Shown: positions 8,065 through 17,369, counted from the first letter of the stretch. The stretch: 64,000 nucleotides of DNA from Bombella intestini (GCF_002003665.1 NZ_JATM01000003.1:308129-372128); one strand, 5' to 3'. Notes: generated by a model not told the origin, from the letters alone. Translations and numbers: made by a program.

Positions 8065-9216
8065 ATGTCCATGCCGGACGATTACCATAATGATATAGCC
8101 CCACCGCAGGCGGATGATCGTCTGGGTGGGGGAAGTTACAGGCCGCCGCCTCGCAGCTACCGCCCGGATGCACACCGGGGGGAGCGGGCCGAGGCAAGAC
8201 CGAGCCTGCTGGCTTCACTTATGGGAAGGCAGTCCGGCACACGGGGGCTGATGGTACTTGGTGCGGCAGGGGCCGTCCTGTTGTTAGGCGTTGGCGGAGT
8301 ATGGAGCTGGGTAGCAAGCCATCATCCGTCTGGTGTGCCTGTCATCGGGCCACCACCTTACCCTGTGAAGGATCGTCCAGCAGACCCCGGTGGCATGATG
8401 GTCATGGGGGATGACACGACAAAAAGTGATGTAACTGGCCGGGGAGCCGTGCATCTGGCCCCTCCGCCAGAGCAGCCTGATGCAAGCCTCCTCGCAGGGC
8501 GCATGACATCACCCCCTGCTTCTTCTGGTAACGGAACGACCAATAATGCGCCTGCTGGAGGCGAGCAGGCTGCTGCCTCACAAGCTGATGAAACCGAGGC
8601 AACCGGTGATGACGTGGCGCATGATGAGCAGGCTCAGAGTACACCCCATCCGTCTGAGACGGTAGCGGATAAACCTGCTAAGACAGCTACGGCGGATAAG
8701 GCCCCATCTTCTGGGGATACACCAGCACCAAAGGCTACTGCATCTTCCTCCGGGGATGATGAGGATGAAGCTGAAGATGCAGGAACCGAGGAAGAAGTTA
8801 AAAAGCCCGTGGTGAAAAAGAAGCCCACACCAGCCCGCAAAGCGGTTGTGGCTGATAATGACCTTTCGGGGGATGTGCTGCCTCCACCAGCGCCTGCCAA
8901 AAAGACTTCTCCTGCGCCATCGGCTCCAGCAGAGGTCCATCGGAAAAGTGCTGGTGCAGTGGGGGGAGCTGGCCGGTACGAGGTTCAGCTTGCCGCTCTA
9001 GGGAGTGATGAACAAGCCCGACAGGAGTGGAGCCGCCTGCGCCGTAAGCTTCCCGATCTTCTGGGGAGTTATGAGCCGGTGTATCGGAAGGTGGAGCGGG
9101 ATGGAAAAACCTTTATCCGGTTGCGTGTTGGCGGTTTTGAGGACAGAGCAGCCGCCCGCCAGCTTTGTGTCCGGCTCCATGCGCAGGCGCAGGCTTGTGC
9201 TGTGGCAACGAACTGA
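8065..9216 (+). CDS. SPOR-domain membrane protein
   Basis: This 383-residue protein should bind denuded septal peptidoglycan glycans through its C-terminal SPOR domain (about residues 305-380: RYEVQLAALGSDEQARQEW through FEDRAAARQLC). There is a cytoplasmic N-terminus of about 55 residues rich in Arg/Pro and one membrane helix (about residues 57-78, GLMVLGAAGAVLLLGVGG). A long low-complexity periplasmic linker rich in Ala, Pro, Asp, Glu and Lys follows. It sits directly after argS, the usual alphaproteobacterial place. The normally adjacent nagZ is absent: scpA starts 18 bases later. Confidence 0.88.
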   Translation: MSMPDDYHNDIAPPQADDRLGGGSYRPPPRSYRPDAHRGERAEARPSLLASLMGRQSGTRGLMVLGAAGAVLLLGVGGVWSWVASHHPSGVPVIGPPPYPVKDRPADPGGMMVMGDDTTKSDVTGRGAVHLAPPPEQPDASLLAGRMTSPPASSGNGTTNNAPAGGEQAAASQADETEATGDDVAHDEQAQSTPHPSETVADKPAKTATADKAPSSGDTPAPKATASSSGDDEDEAEDAGTEEEVKKPVVKKKPTPARKAVVADNDLSGDVLPPPAPAKKTSPAPSAPAEVHRKSAGAVGGAGRYEVQLAALGSDEQARQEWSRLRRKLPDLLGSYEPVYRKVERDGKTFIRLRVGGFEDRAAARQLCVRLHAQAQACAVATN

Positions 9217-9234
9217 GAACGGTAATATCGGCTT

Positions 9235-9996
9235 GTGAGTGACGCATTGCATCTCGTGTTGGAAGGGTTTGAAGGTCCGTTGGACCTTCTGCTCGACCTT
9301 GCACGGTCCCAGAAGGTTGATCTCCAGCAGATTTCTATTCTTCAGTTAAGTGAGCAATATCTGGAGGTTGTGGAGCGGGCCCGAGAAGGGGCGGCTGCCT
9401 TGCGGCTGGAGATTGCAGCGGATTGGCTGGTTATGGCAGCGTGGCTGGCATGGCTGAAGTCCCGCCTCCTGCTGCCCTCTGCCGAGCAGGATGACGAGGC
9501 AGAAGATGCCGCAGGGCAGCTGCATGAGAGGCTGATCGACCTTGAGCAGATGCACAGGGCGGCTTTATGGCTGGAGGAGCGGCCACGGTTGGGGCGGGAT
9601 GTCTTTGCCCGGCCGGAGCCTGAAAATCATACACGTGTTGAAATGGCCCCACTGAGGGGTGATGCGCCCGCTCTTGTTCTGGCTTATCTGGCTGCTCGGC
9701 GGCGGGGAGGGCGCAAGCGGACCTATTCACCCCGAGTAGCCCGCTATTGGAGTGCCCAACAGGCACGGGATGCTCTGGCCCGTCTGTTAGGGCGTAAACG
9801 TGTAGCCGGTTGGCAGTCTCTGAAGGATGTTCTGCCGGAGCTGGTGGAAGGTGGGGCGTTGGAGAGGCGTGCTGCTGTGGCCGGGGCCTTGATGGCTGGG
9901 TTAGAGATGGCCCGTGGTGGCAGGCTAGAGCTGCGGCAGAACAGTGCTTTCGGGGATATTGAATGGCGGGAAAGGGAAGAAACTGGGCATGAGTGA
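9235..9996 (+). CDS. scpA: Segregation and condensation protein A
   Basis: ScpA is the kleisin subunit that, with ScpB, bridges the two SMC heads of the bacterial condensin. The 253-residue sequence begins with the family hallmark FEGPLDLLLDLARSQKVD (residues about 10-27) and DWLVMAAWLAWLKSRLLLP. The C-terminal winged-helix end includes FGDIEW. The start codon is GTG. The frame overlaps scpB by 8 bases, so the two are translationally coupled. Confidence 0.95.
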   Translation: MSDALHLVLEGFEGPLDLLLDLARSQKVDLQQISILQLSEQYLEVVERAREGAAALRLEIAADWLVMAAWLAWLKSRLLLPSAEQDDEAEDAAGQLHERLIDLEQMHRAALWLEERPRLGRDVFARPEPENHTRVEMAPLRGDAPALVLAYLAARRRGGRKRTYSPRVARYWSAQQARDALARLLGRKRVAGWQSLKDVLPELVEGGALERRAAVAGALMAGLEMARGGRLELRQNSAFGDIEWREREETGHE

Positions 9997-10621
9997 GACA
10001 GGACCATCCTTTCAAGAGATCCCACCGGATATGGCCGGACAGGATGAGTTCGCCAGGGCCGTCAGTCTTGTGGAGGCCTTGCTTTTTGCAAGTGCAGGGC
10101 CGGTAACTGCCAGCAGTATTGTAGGCGTGCTGCGGGAACAGGGATTGGAGGCACAGGCTGATAATCCCGGTGCTGTATTGGATGGCCTCGCTCAGCGTTA
10201 CAGAGGCCATGCGGTGGAGCTTCAGGCGATTTCGGGGGGCTGGCAGCTGCGGACGAAGGCCATGTTTGGCCCGGCACTGGAGCGGGTAATTGAACGGCCC
10301 CGGCGGTTGAGCCAAGGGACGTTAGAGGCCCTAGCCATTGTGGCTTATCATCAGCCCTGCACCCGTGTGGAGATCGAGACCATTCGTGGGGTCAGACTGG
10401 GGCAGAGCATCCTTGATACCTTGTTGGAAGAAGGGCTGATAACCCCCAAAGGGCGCAAGGAAGTGCCGGGCCGCCCTGTCCTGTGGGGGACAACGCCACA
10501 GTTTCTACGGCTTTTTGGCCTTGCAAGCCTTGCAGACCTGCCCCGTCGGGAGGAATTGCTCTTCGAGTCTCCTTCCGATGAGGAGGGAACTGGGCTAGAA
10601 GACATCATACAGCCTTCATGA
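9989..10621 (+). CDS. scpB: Segregation and condensation protein B
   Basis: ScpB (210 residues) dimerises through winged-helix domains and binds ScpA. LVEALLFASAGPVT (about residues 24-37), LEALAIVAYHQPCTRVEIETIRG and KEVPGRPVLWGTTPQFLRLFGL are the conserved blocks. I chose the ATG at 9989, which overlaps the scpA stop, over 9944: it has a GGAAAGGGAAGA ribosome site and the upstream extension is not conserved. A short gap of 16 bases leads to tatB. Confidence 0.95.
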   Translation: MSETGPSFQEIPPDMAGQDEFARAVSLVEALLFASAGPVTASSIVGVLREQGLEAQADNPGAVLDGLAQRYRGHAVELQAISGGWQLRTKAMFGPALERVIERPRRLSQGTLEALAIVAYHQPCTRVEIETIRGVRLGQSILDTLLEEGLITPKGRKEVPGRPVLWGTTPQFLRLFGLASLADLPRREELLFESPSDEEGTGLEDIIQPS

Positions 10622-10637
10622 GGGGAGATGGCCGCCA

Positions 10638-11252
10638 ATGTTCGACCTGAGCTGGACAGAAATTGCCCTCTTGGTGATCGTTGCGCTCGTCTGCATCGGG
10701 CCCAAGGACCTGCCCGTGGCCATGCGGACCCTCTCCAAAGCCATAAAGGCCATCCGCCGGATGGGGGCAGAGTTCCAGCAACATATTGATGAAATGGTCA
10801 AGGAGGCGGACCTTAGCGAGGCCCGGGACCAGTTGCGGGAGATAAGGCAGTTCAGCCCCCGGGAGCAGCTCCGCAAAGCTATTGATCCGGATCGATCGCT
10901 GGATAGGCAGATGGAGTTTGGCAGGCAGGACGGTATGCCTATGGCTCCTCCGCCCCCACCACCGCCTCCACCCCCACCGCCTGCACCGGGTAGTGAAGAG
11001 CTAGGGAAGGCGCGTAGCTATGCGCAGCCGCATAATGCCCGTATGCAGGCACAGGCCGAGGCTCTGGAGCGAGCACCGGCTGTGCTGCCGCCTACCACTG
11101 CTTTGCGGCTCATTGAAGAATCTCGTTATTGGCATCGTCCGGCCTTTCTGCCGCCGGAGGTTGCCCTGCATAATGGCCGTCGTGCAGCTATCCTTACAGA
11201 GGTCCAGCCCCTTGAGAGCGTGAAAGGAGAACCGCCGCATGGTTCAGCCTGA
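10638..11252 (+). CDS. tatB: Sec-independent translocase subunit TatB
   Basis: TatB works with TatC to bind twin-arginine signal peptides at the inner membrane. The N-terminus MFDLSWTEIALLVIVALVC is the single membrane helix with Glu8, followed by the GPKDLP hinge and an amphipathic helix, which together mark TatB rather than TatA. The protein is long (204 residues) for TatB. It carries an uninterrupted run of 12 prolines (10947-10982) in the C-terminal tail, each codon class mixed. No tatA precedes it, although the canonical order is tatA-tatB-tatC. It overlaps tatC by 14 bases. Confidence 0.92.
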   Translation: MFDLSWTEIALLVIVALVCIGPKDLPVAMRTLSKAIKAIRRMGAEFQQHIDEMVKEADLSEARDQLREIRQFSPREQLRKAIDPDRSLDRQMEFGRQDGMPMAPPPPPPPPPPPPAPGSEELGKARSYAQPHNARMQAQAEALERAPAVLPPTTALRLIEESRYWHRPAFLPPEVALHNGRRAAILTEVQPLESVKGEPPHGSA

Positions 11253-12165
11253 GAGATCTGATGAGACGGCCCGGACGGTAATACCGCCAGAAACGCCCCT
11301 CCAGCCTGAAGGCTCACTCCCGCCACCAGGGGGAGAGGTGCAGCCGCAGCAGGAGCGTTCTGTTGCCGGGGATGCTCCGATGCCGCTATTGGATCATCTG
11401 ATTGAGCTGCGGCGGCGGCTCATCTGGTCTCTGGCTACATTCGTGGTGGCCTTTCTGATCTGCTACCATTTCTCCGGTGAGATATACCGGTTTCTAGCTG
11501 CCCCGTTGGCCAGTATCATGCGGCAGAAGGGCGAGCAGCCCCATCTGATCTACACCGCCTTGTATGAAGCCTTCTTTACATATGTGCGTGTGGCTGTGTT
11601 TGGGGCGTTCTTCTTGTCCTTTCCCATGATGGCTATTCAGGCGTGGATATTCATTGCGCCGGGCTTGTATAGGAATGAGAAAAAGGCCTTCGCTCCATTT
11701 CTGATTGCCACGCCGCTGCTTTTTCTTATGGGGGCTGCGCTGGCTTATTATCTGGTTTTCCCGTTTGCGTGGAAGTTCTTCCTGTCGTTCCAGCAGCTGG
11801 GTGGTGAGAATCAGATGGGTATTGAGCTTCAGGCCCGTGTTTCGGAATATCTGAATCTCGTCACCAAGATGATCATGGCTTTTGGCGTTTGTTTCGAGCT
11901 GCCCGTGGTACTGACGCTTCTGGTGCGTGCCGGGTTGGTCGGCACGGCCTTGCTGCGGCGCATTCGGCGTTATGCTTATGTTGGTGCCTTTGCCATTGCA
12001 GCCGTCATTGCCCCGCCGGATGCTATCACCATGCTGGGGTTGGCTGTACCATTGGTGGGATTGTACGAGATTTCCATTCTCGCTGCCCGCCTTGTCGAAC
12101 CGAAACCCATCACGGCAGATGATGACGGGGAAGAGGCCTTACCTGACAGTAAGGACGTGGCCTGA
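11239..12165 (+). CDS. tatC: Sec-independent translocase subunit TatC
   Basis: TatC is the six-helix core receptor of the twin-arginine translocase. The first conserved block, MPLLDHLIELRRRLIWSL, starts at residue 48. Later blocks include FPMMAIQAWIFIAPGLYRNEKK and the helix near VIAPPDAITMLGLAVPL. The 47 residues before it are Pro/Glu-rich and not part of the TatC fold, but the start at 11239 has a strong AAAGGAGAA site inside tatB, so the extension is probably translated. The alternative start would be the ATG at 11380. Confidence 0.94.
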   Translation: MVQPERSDETARTVIPPETPLQPEGSLPPPGGEVQPQQERSVAGDAPMPLLDHLIELRRRLIWSLATFVVAFLICYHFSGEIYRFLAAPLASIMRQKGEQPHLIYTALYEAFFTYVRVAVFGAFFLSFPMMAIQAWIFIAPGLYRNEKKAFAPFLIATPLLFLMGAALAYYLVFPFAWKFFLSFQQLGGENQMGIELQARVSEYLNLVTKMIMAFGVCFELPVVLTLLVRAGLVGTALLRRIRRYAYVGAFAIAAVIAPPDAITMLGLAVPLVGLYEISILAARLVEPKPITADDDGEEALPDSKDVA

Positions 12166-12240
12166 ATATTTCCCGGCAGGCAAAACTGCTATAGAGACAG
12201 ACCTTACTAGTTCCAGAGACAGAGCGGAGTATCCTTATCC

Positions 12241-13506
12241 ATGCATGACCTCAAAGCCCTACGTGCAGACCCTGCCGCTTTTGATGCCGCACTGGCCCGC
12301 CGTGGCCTGCCTGCTGTGGCGGACTCCCTCGTGAAAGAGGATGAACAGCGTCGTGCGGCTCTGGCCGAGCTTCAGGAGGCTCAGGGGCAGCGTAAAGGGC
12401 TGGCAAAGGAGATCGGCCAGGCCAAGCGTAATGGTGAGGATACGACCGACATTGAGGCGCGTGGTGCCGCCTTGCGTGATCAGATCGCCACGCTCGAAGC
12501 TCGGGCCAATGAGATTCAAAAGCGCATTGATGATGTCCTTCAGCGTCTGCCGAACCAGCTGGATGCCAGCGTTCCGGATGGTAAGGATGAAAACGACAAT
12601 GTCGTTGTGCATCAGCGTGGTGAGGTGCCGTCTTTCTCCTTCGAGGCAAAACAGCATTTTGAATTGGGGGAAGCTCTGGGGCTGATGGATTTTGCATCGG
12701 CTGGCAAGATTGCCGGGTCCCGTTTTGTGATGCTGCGGGGTGTTCTGGCTCGGTTGGAACGTGCGTTGGGGCAGTTCATGCTGGATACCCATACGGGTGA
12801 GTTTGGCTATGAGGAGGTGACGGTCCCCCTGCTGGTTAATGATGCTGCTATGTATGGCACGGACAAGCTGCCGAAATTTGCTGAGGATTCCTTCCATACC
12901 GATGATGACCGCTGGCTTATTCCTACTGGGGAAGTGCCGCTGACGGCCTCGGTAATGGGCGATATCTTACCTGCTGAAAGTCTGCCACGGCGGATGACGA
13001 CATTGTCCACCTGCTTCCGGTCTGAGGCTGGTTCCGCTGGGCGGGATGTGCGGGGGATGCTCCGGCAGCATCAGTTTACTAAATGTGAGCTTGTCTCTGT
13101 TGTGGCACCAGAAGAGAGTGACGCCGAGCATGAGCGTATGACCCGTGCTGCCGAGACAGTGTTGGAGCGTCTGGGGCTGCCTTTCCGGCGGGTGCTGCTC
13201 TGTGCTGGAGATACGGGCTTTGGTGCTGCAAAAACATATGATCTGGAAGCGTGGCTGCCGGGGCAGAAGGCATGGCGTGAAGTCTCGTCTTGCTCCAACA
13301 CACGGGATTTTCAGGCACGCCGCATGAATGCACGGATGCGCAAGGAAAAGACGACAGCTTTTGTCCATACGCTTAACGGCTCTGGTCTGGCTGTTGGGCG
13401 TGTGATGATCGCTCTGATGGAAATGTACCAGCAGGAAGATGGCAGCATTATCGTGCCGGAGGTTCTGCGTCCCTATATGGGCGGGCTGGATATCGTCCGG
13501 GCCTAA
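12241..13506 (+). CDS. serS: Seryl-tRNA synthetase
   Basis: This class II enzyme of 421 residues charges tRNA-Ser and selenocysteine tRNA where that exists. The N-terminal 110 residues form the long antiparallel coiled-coil arm that grips the tRNA (Glu/Ala/Arg-rich). The catalytic domain shows [10 protein letters not shown], the motif-2 region [22 protein letters not shown] and the motif-3 region [20 protein letters not shown]. It closes the operon-like run that started at dgt, 75 bases after tatC. In relatives surE follows; it does not here. Confidence 0.96.
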   Translation: MHDLKALRADPAAFDAALARRGLPAVADSLVKEDEQRRAALAELQEAQGQRKGLAKEIGQAKRNGEDTTDIEARGAALRDQIATLEARANEIQKRIDDVLQRLPNQLDASVPDGKDENDNVVVHQRGEVPSFSFEAKQHFELGEALGLMDFASAGKIAGSRFVMLRGVLARLERALGQFMLDTHTGEFGYEEVTVPLLVNDAAMYGTDKLPKFAEDSFHTDDDRWLIPTGEVPLTASVMGDILPAESLPRRMTTLSTCFRSEAGSAGRDVRGMLRQHQFTKCELVSVVAPEESDAEHERMTRAAETVLERLGLPFRRVLLCAGDTGFGAAKTYDLEAWLPGQKAWREVSSCSNTRDFQARRMNARMRKEKTTAFVHTLNGSGLAVGRVMIALMEMYQQEDGSIIVPEVLRPYMGGLDIVRA

Positions 13507-13519
13507 CGGAAAGCGGGGG

Positions 13520-13550
13520 TGACCATCCCTGCTTATGTCGGGGATGGTCG
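13520..13550 (+). terminator. Hairpin after serS
   Basis: GACCATCCC (13521-13529) pairs perfectly with GGGATGGTC (13541-13549) across an 11-base loop, 14 bases after the serS stop. No tight T-run follows, only T-rich sequence from about 13559, so termination is likely but not classical. Confidence 0.5.
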
Positions 13551-13702
13551 GTCTGCTTAGTTTATTTCTTGTAAAAAGATATTTCCCTCAAGCCAGTTTG
13601 TAAGTTTCTGGTCAATAGACGGCTGTATATGGTAGCCGTTTCGGGACTATCCGTATGTGGGGCTGTAACGCTTCGCCATACTTCCGTCTTTCAGGATACA
13701 TC

Positions 13703-14809
13703 ATGACACTGTTTCGTTATCTAGGGTGTGCCTTTGCCATCGGCACTCTGGCCCTGTCGTCTTGTTCGTCATCCATAGGGCCGCACAATATGCGGCGTGA
13801 CCGACTGGATTATGAGAAGGAAATGAGCCGGCAGCAGAATCAGGAGATGCTCTTCAACATTGTGCAGCTCCGCTATTCTCTGTCGCCCACACTGATCGAA
13901 CCGACACAGATCATCTCGGCCTACACGGCGGAGACAAGCTCCAGTGCTAATATCAACGGTACGCCGTGGATTCAGGGAGCCGGGGGATCATTAGGTGGCT
14001 CTCTGGGTTATTCCTATAGTGATAGCCCGACGGTGACGTATCAGCCGGTTTCGGGTATTCAGTTCTCCGTTAATATTCTGCGGCCGATTTCCCCACAGAC
14101 GCTCCTACCGTTGATCTCCAGCGGTCTGCCGGTCGACACGTTGCTACAGATGACGATGCAGTCCATCGGTCCGGCCAGCAATACGACCAGCACGATTGCC
14201 GGAACAGAAGGTAAGGAGGCCTCCATCCGCTTTACCTATCTGCTACGTGCGTTGCGTAAACTACAGGCAGGTAATGCGCTGAGTATCCGTAGTATTGCCC
14301 CGACAGCTGCGACCAAGACGCAGCCTGCCCAGCCAGAGCGGACTTTCATCCTGCTGCCGCATAGCAGCTCGCCGGAGATTATCGAGCTACAGGGGCAGGT
14401 ACGGCAGGCGTTGCAGCTTCCAGCAGGGTGTGAGCAGGCTGAAGTCATTTATGGCCGTACAGTGGACCATCCGGGGCAGGTTGCGATGGTGACACGCTCC
14501 ATGCTGTCGATCTGGGAAGATGTGGCTAGCACGATGGAAGTGCCGCAGAAGATGGTTGATAAGGGCGTTACGGCTCCCTCCGTTGTGCGTGGCCCGAATG
14601 AGCCGCAGCCAGCCATCATCATTCATTGCAGCCCGACAAGGCCTAGTAATGAGCAGGCCTATACGTCTGTTGAGTATGAAGGGTCTTGGTACTGGATTGC
14701 CAAGGATGATCTAGCCAGTAAGCTGGCTTTCTCCATGCTCCAGTTTATTCACGCTATTGCCGAGACGGCCTCGGTCAAAGGGGCAATGGTCACCATTCCA
14801 AGCCGTTAA
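13703..14809 (+). CDS. Putative lipoprotein of unknown function
   Basis: I do not recognise this 368-residue protein. From the ATG at 13703 (AGGA upstream) it has a lipoprotein signal: a hydrophobic stretch then ALSSC, so the mature protein would begin at Cys19 or so and be anchored by lipid. The rest is soluble-looking with a Gly/Ser-rich, beta-type segment (GAGGSLGGSLGYSYSD) and a conserved-looking block LFNIVQLRYSLSPTLIEPTQI. The C-terminal part (YWIAKDDLASKLAFSMLQFIHAIAETA) looks helical. It stands alone between serS and the convergent helicase gene, with its own terminator. An envelope role is inferred only from the signal. Confidence 0.7.
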   Translation: MTLFRYLGCAFAIGTLALSSCSSSIGPHNMRRDRLDYEKEMSRQQNQEMLFNIVQLRYSLSPTLIEPTQIISAYTAETSSSANINGTPWIQGAGGSLGGSLGYSYSDSPTVTYQPVSGIQFSVNILRPISPQTLLPLISSGLPVDTLLQMTMQSIGPASNTTSTIAGTEGKEASIRFTYLLRALRKLQAGNALSIRSIAPTAATKTQPAQPERTFILLPHSSSPEIIELQGQVRQALQLPAGCEQAEVIYGRTVDHPGQVAMVTRSMLSIWEDVASTMEVPQKMVDKGVTAPSVVRGPNEPQPAIIIHCSPTRPSNEQAYTSVEYEGSWYWIAKDDLASKLAFSMLQFIHAIAETASVKGAMVTIPSR

Positions 14810-14833
14810 GGCTAACGGGCTGACCTGAAGCAG

Positions 14834-14868
14834 AACGGGCGTGTCGTTGGATGACACGCCCGTTTTTT
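14834..14868. terminator. Shared terminator of the lipoprotein and helicase genes
   Basis: A perfect 12-bp stem (14834-14845 with 14853-14864) has a 7-base loop and six T residues on the plus strand. It lies between convergent genes and ends 8 bases before the helicase stop codon. Confidence 0.88.
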
Positions 14869-14876
14869 GTGCCGAT

Positions 14877-17369
14877 TTAGTCTTTCTTGCGTTTGCCGTG
14901 CGGTTTTTTCTTACCGAAACCACCCGCTTTGCTGCGTGGGGTTTTGGAACGGTTGTGGCCTTCGCGTTGCCGGGTGGGGGCATCCCCATTGCGGCGACCC
15001 TGATAGCGGCGGGAGGATTCACGCATCCGGCTCTGGGTGCGGAGCACTTGCTCAATCCATTCATCCAGAATGGCAGCGTTCCGTTCAGCTACGATGAGTT
15101 CCGGATAATTCTCCGGGAAGCGCATCGCCAACCACCGCCATGTTACAAGGCGGCGATGGCGTTTCTCGGCTCGCTCTAGCTCCTCCCGTCCGGCGGTGGC
15201 GGCAGCGGGGAGGCGGCCTGTGCCGGGGGGGAAGATGCGCTGCCCACGGGCATGGAGGGCGGCCCATTCCACAAGGCGGGGGATGCCGTTGTCCCGTGTG
15301 TTGATCGGACACATGGCGTAGGTCCAGCGGGTGGAAAGGTCCAGCCCGTCCACACCTTCCAGCGCAGCGGCGATTTCCAGTGCCTGCTCCATGTCGGCCA
15401 GACGGTAATTGGGGTCATCCGGGCGGAGGACAGCCCGCTTGATGCGGGTCAGCACGCCGTAAAGACTGTCTGTGTCCATTTCCTGCGCTACGGCCTGCAC
15501 GATGTCGGCATCGGGCTGGACGAGGGGGCGAAGTTCCAGTGTGGGTTCTGGCGGGGCGTCCAACATGTGACGGATGAAGCTGGGGCGGCCTGCTCCTTCC
15601 AGTACGCAGACAAGCCCTTCCTCATGTTTGCCGAAGCGGCCTGCACGCCCGCCGATCTGTTTGACCTCTTGCGAGACAAGATTGCGGGTTTGTCGTCCGT
15701 CATATTTGCGCAGCGTGCTGAACACTACCCGGCGGATGGAGAGGTTGAGGCCCATCCCGATTGCATCGGTGGCAATGAGGATATCGGCCTCACCCCGGTT
15801 GAAGCGTGCCGCCTCGGCACGGCGGACCTCTGGGCTGAGGGCACCATAGATGACTGCAACACGGCGGTTATGGGCCATCAGCTCAGCCCGGAGGTCCAGC
15901 ACATCCCGGCGGGAGAAGGCGATGAGGGCATCACCGGCCCGCAGGTCTGTCAGGGCTAGCGTCCCGGCGGGGCGGAGGGGGCTTTTACGCTCCAGATGGA
16001 TCTCATCGACCGGGTCATTGCAGAGCTCGGCAATGCGCTTGACGAGCGGGATGCAGTCTGCGGCTCCGAGAATGAAGACATGCCGTGCTGGAACCCCCAT
16101 GATAGCCGCTGTCCATGCGGCGCCTCGGTCTGGGTCGCTGAGCATCTGGGCTTCGTCAATGATGGCCACATCGACAGGGTTGTTGAACGGGCACATCTCC
16201 ACCGTGGCGGCGAGATGGCGGGCTGTGGGGTCGATGATGCGCTCTTCCCCAGTCGTCAGTGAGGCGGGGACCCCCCGGCTGAGCATGGCTTCCCGGAACT
16301 CATGAGCCAGCAACCGCAGCGGGGCAAGAGCTAACCCGCTCTCTGCCTGTGCTAGGGCCTCCAACGCTGTGTGAGACTTGCCGGAATTGGTCGGGCCGGT
16401 CACGAGTGTGATGCGGCGATTGAGTGCTCGGGCGGTGCGGAAATGGGCAGCAAAGCGGTCTAGTGCGGCCACACGGGCGATGGCGGCATTACCTGTGCGG
16501 GCCTCTGGGCTATCATCATAGCCATCATCGCTTTTTTTGCCCGTGCCACGCCGCCAGCTATTGAGCAGGGGGCGGCATTTTTTCAGCTCTGCGGGGTCGA
16601 AATAGAAAATTTCCAGCCCGTCCGGCTGCATATCCCGCTTGGCAACGGGCAGGCGGTTTTCACCAATCCACCGCAGGGCTTCCCGGCGAGAACAATGCAG
16701 CAGAGCCGGGACCTTCTCGAAGCTAACAAGGGTAGCTTCCCAGTCTTTGATCTTCTGAAGCTCCCGTGCCCGGCGGGCTTCGGCCTTGGCCCGGATGTCT
16801 TCTTGTTCTCGTGCCCGACGCTCTTCTTCAAGGATCATTTCATCCTCAAAGCCAAGGTCTACGCCACCAAAGGCTCGGGCGATGCTGTGGGAGAGCCGTT
16901 CAATTTGTGTGCCAGAAAGGAAGGTGCCGACATCGGCAAAGTCTGCCCTCATGTCGTCTAAAACGCGTAATGGGGTGTCGGCCATCTCCCGCCAGCGTTC
17001 TTCCAGCACGCTTTCTAGGACGGCACTCTGGCCGTCTTCATCAATCAGCGGGTCGCTGATGCGTTCGGCAGCCAGCAGAACATCAGCTTTGCGGACCCAA
17101 ACATCCCCGTTGCGGTGGGCACGGTTCATCATGCCATTGGCCCAGCTGCGGCGGCGGACCTGACAGAGTGCATGGAGCAGCTCAGCTTCGTTGATCTCTG
17201 TCTTGTCTGCTCCGAGCCGGCGGGCGACCTGCCGTAGCAGGGCGGCACGCTCCCGGGGGGTAATGGCCAGATGGGCACCGAAGGACGTTTCGGCCTGCTC
17301 AAGGGCCCGTTCTGCCGGGGAAGAAGGGGGGATGGAGGATGGGTCGTGGGGCTGGGAACTGTCTGTCAT
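14877..17369 (-). CDS. Suv3-like ATP-dependent RNA helicase
   Basis: This superfamily 2 helicase of about 830 residues resembles mitochondrial SUPV3L1/Suv3, the degradosome helicase, a family widespread in alphaproteobacteria. All core motifs are present: VTGPTNSGKSHTALEAL (Walker A, roughly residue 330), VAIIDEAQMLSD (DEAQ box), FILGA, ILIATDAIGMGLNLSIRR (motif V) and QIGGRAGRFG (motif VI). The N-terminal third has no recognised domain except an Arg/Glu-rich coiled-coil stretch, and the tail is strongly basic (Lys/Arg/Gly), probably RNA-binding. The ATG at 17369 was chosen; the frame stays open to 17570 but the extra 67 residues look non-coding and would overlap fpr. Confidence 0.9.
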   Translation of the reverse strand: MTDSSQPHDPSSIPPSSPAERALEQAETSFGAHLAITPRERAALLRQVARRLGADKTEINEAELLHALCQVRRRSWANGMMNRAHRNGDVWVRKADVLLAAERISDPLIDEDGQSAVLESVLEERWREMADTPLRVLDDMRADFADVGTFLSGTQIERLSHSIARAFGGVDLGFEDEMILEEERRAREQEDIRAKAEARRARELQKIKDWEATLVSFEKVPALLHCSRREALRWIGENRLPVAKRDMQPDGLEIFYFDPAELKKCRPLLNSWRRGTGKKSDDGYDDSPEARTGNAAIARVAALDRFAAHFRTARALNRRITLVTGPTNSGKSHTALEALAQAESGLALAPLRLLAHEFREAMLSRGVPASLTTGEERIIDPTARHLAATVEMCPFNNPVDVAIIDEAQMLSDPDRGAAWTAAIMGVPARHVFILGAADCIPLVKRIAELCNDPVDEIHLERKSPLRPAGTLALTDLRAGDALIAFSRRDVLDLRAELMAHNRRVAVIYGALSPEVRRAEAARFNRGEADILIATDAIGMGLNLSIRRVVFSTLRKYDGRQTRNLVSQEVKQIGGRAGRFGKHEEGLVCVLEGAGRPSFIRHMLDAPPEPTLELRPLVQPDADIVQAVAQEMDTDSLYGVLTRIKRAVLRPDDPNYRLADMEQALEIAAALEGVDGLDLSTRWTYAMCPINTRDNGIPRLVEWAALHARGQRIFPPGTGRLPAAATAGREELERAEKRHRRLVTWRWLAMRFPENYPELIVAERNAAILDEWIEQVLRTQSRMRESSRRYQGRRNGDAPTRQREGHNRSKTPRSKAGGFGKKKPHGKRKKD

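Noticed and set aside
9431..10315. Minus-strand frame of 294 codons over scpA/scpB
   Set aside because: Pro/His-rich translation with no family features, running antisense to two certain genes.
15252..15959. Plus-strand frame of 235 codons inside the helicase gene
   Set aside because: The helicase frame shows all its motifs across this span, so the reverse frame is a shadow.
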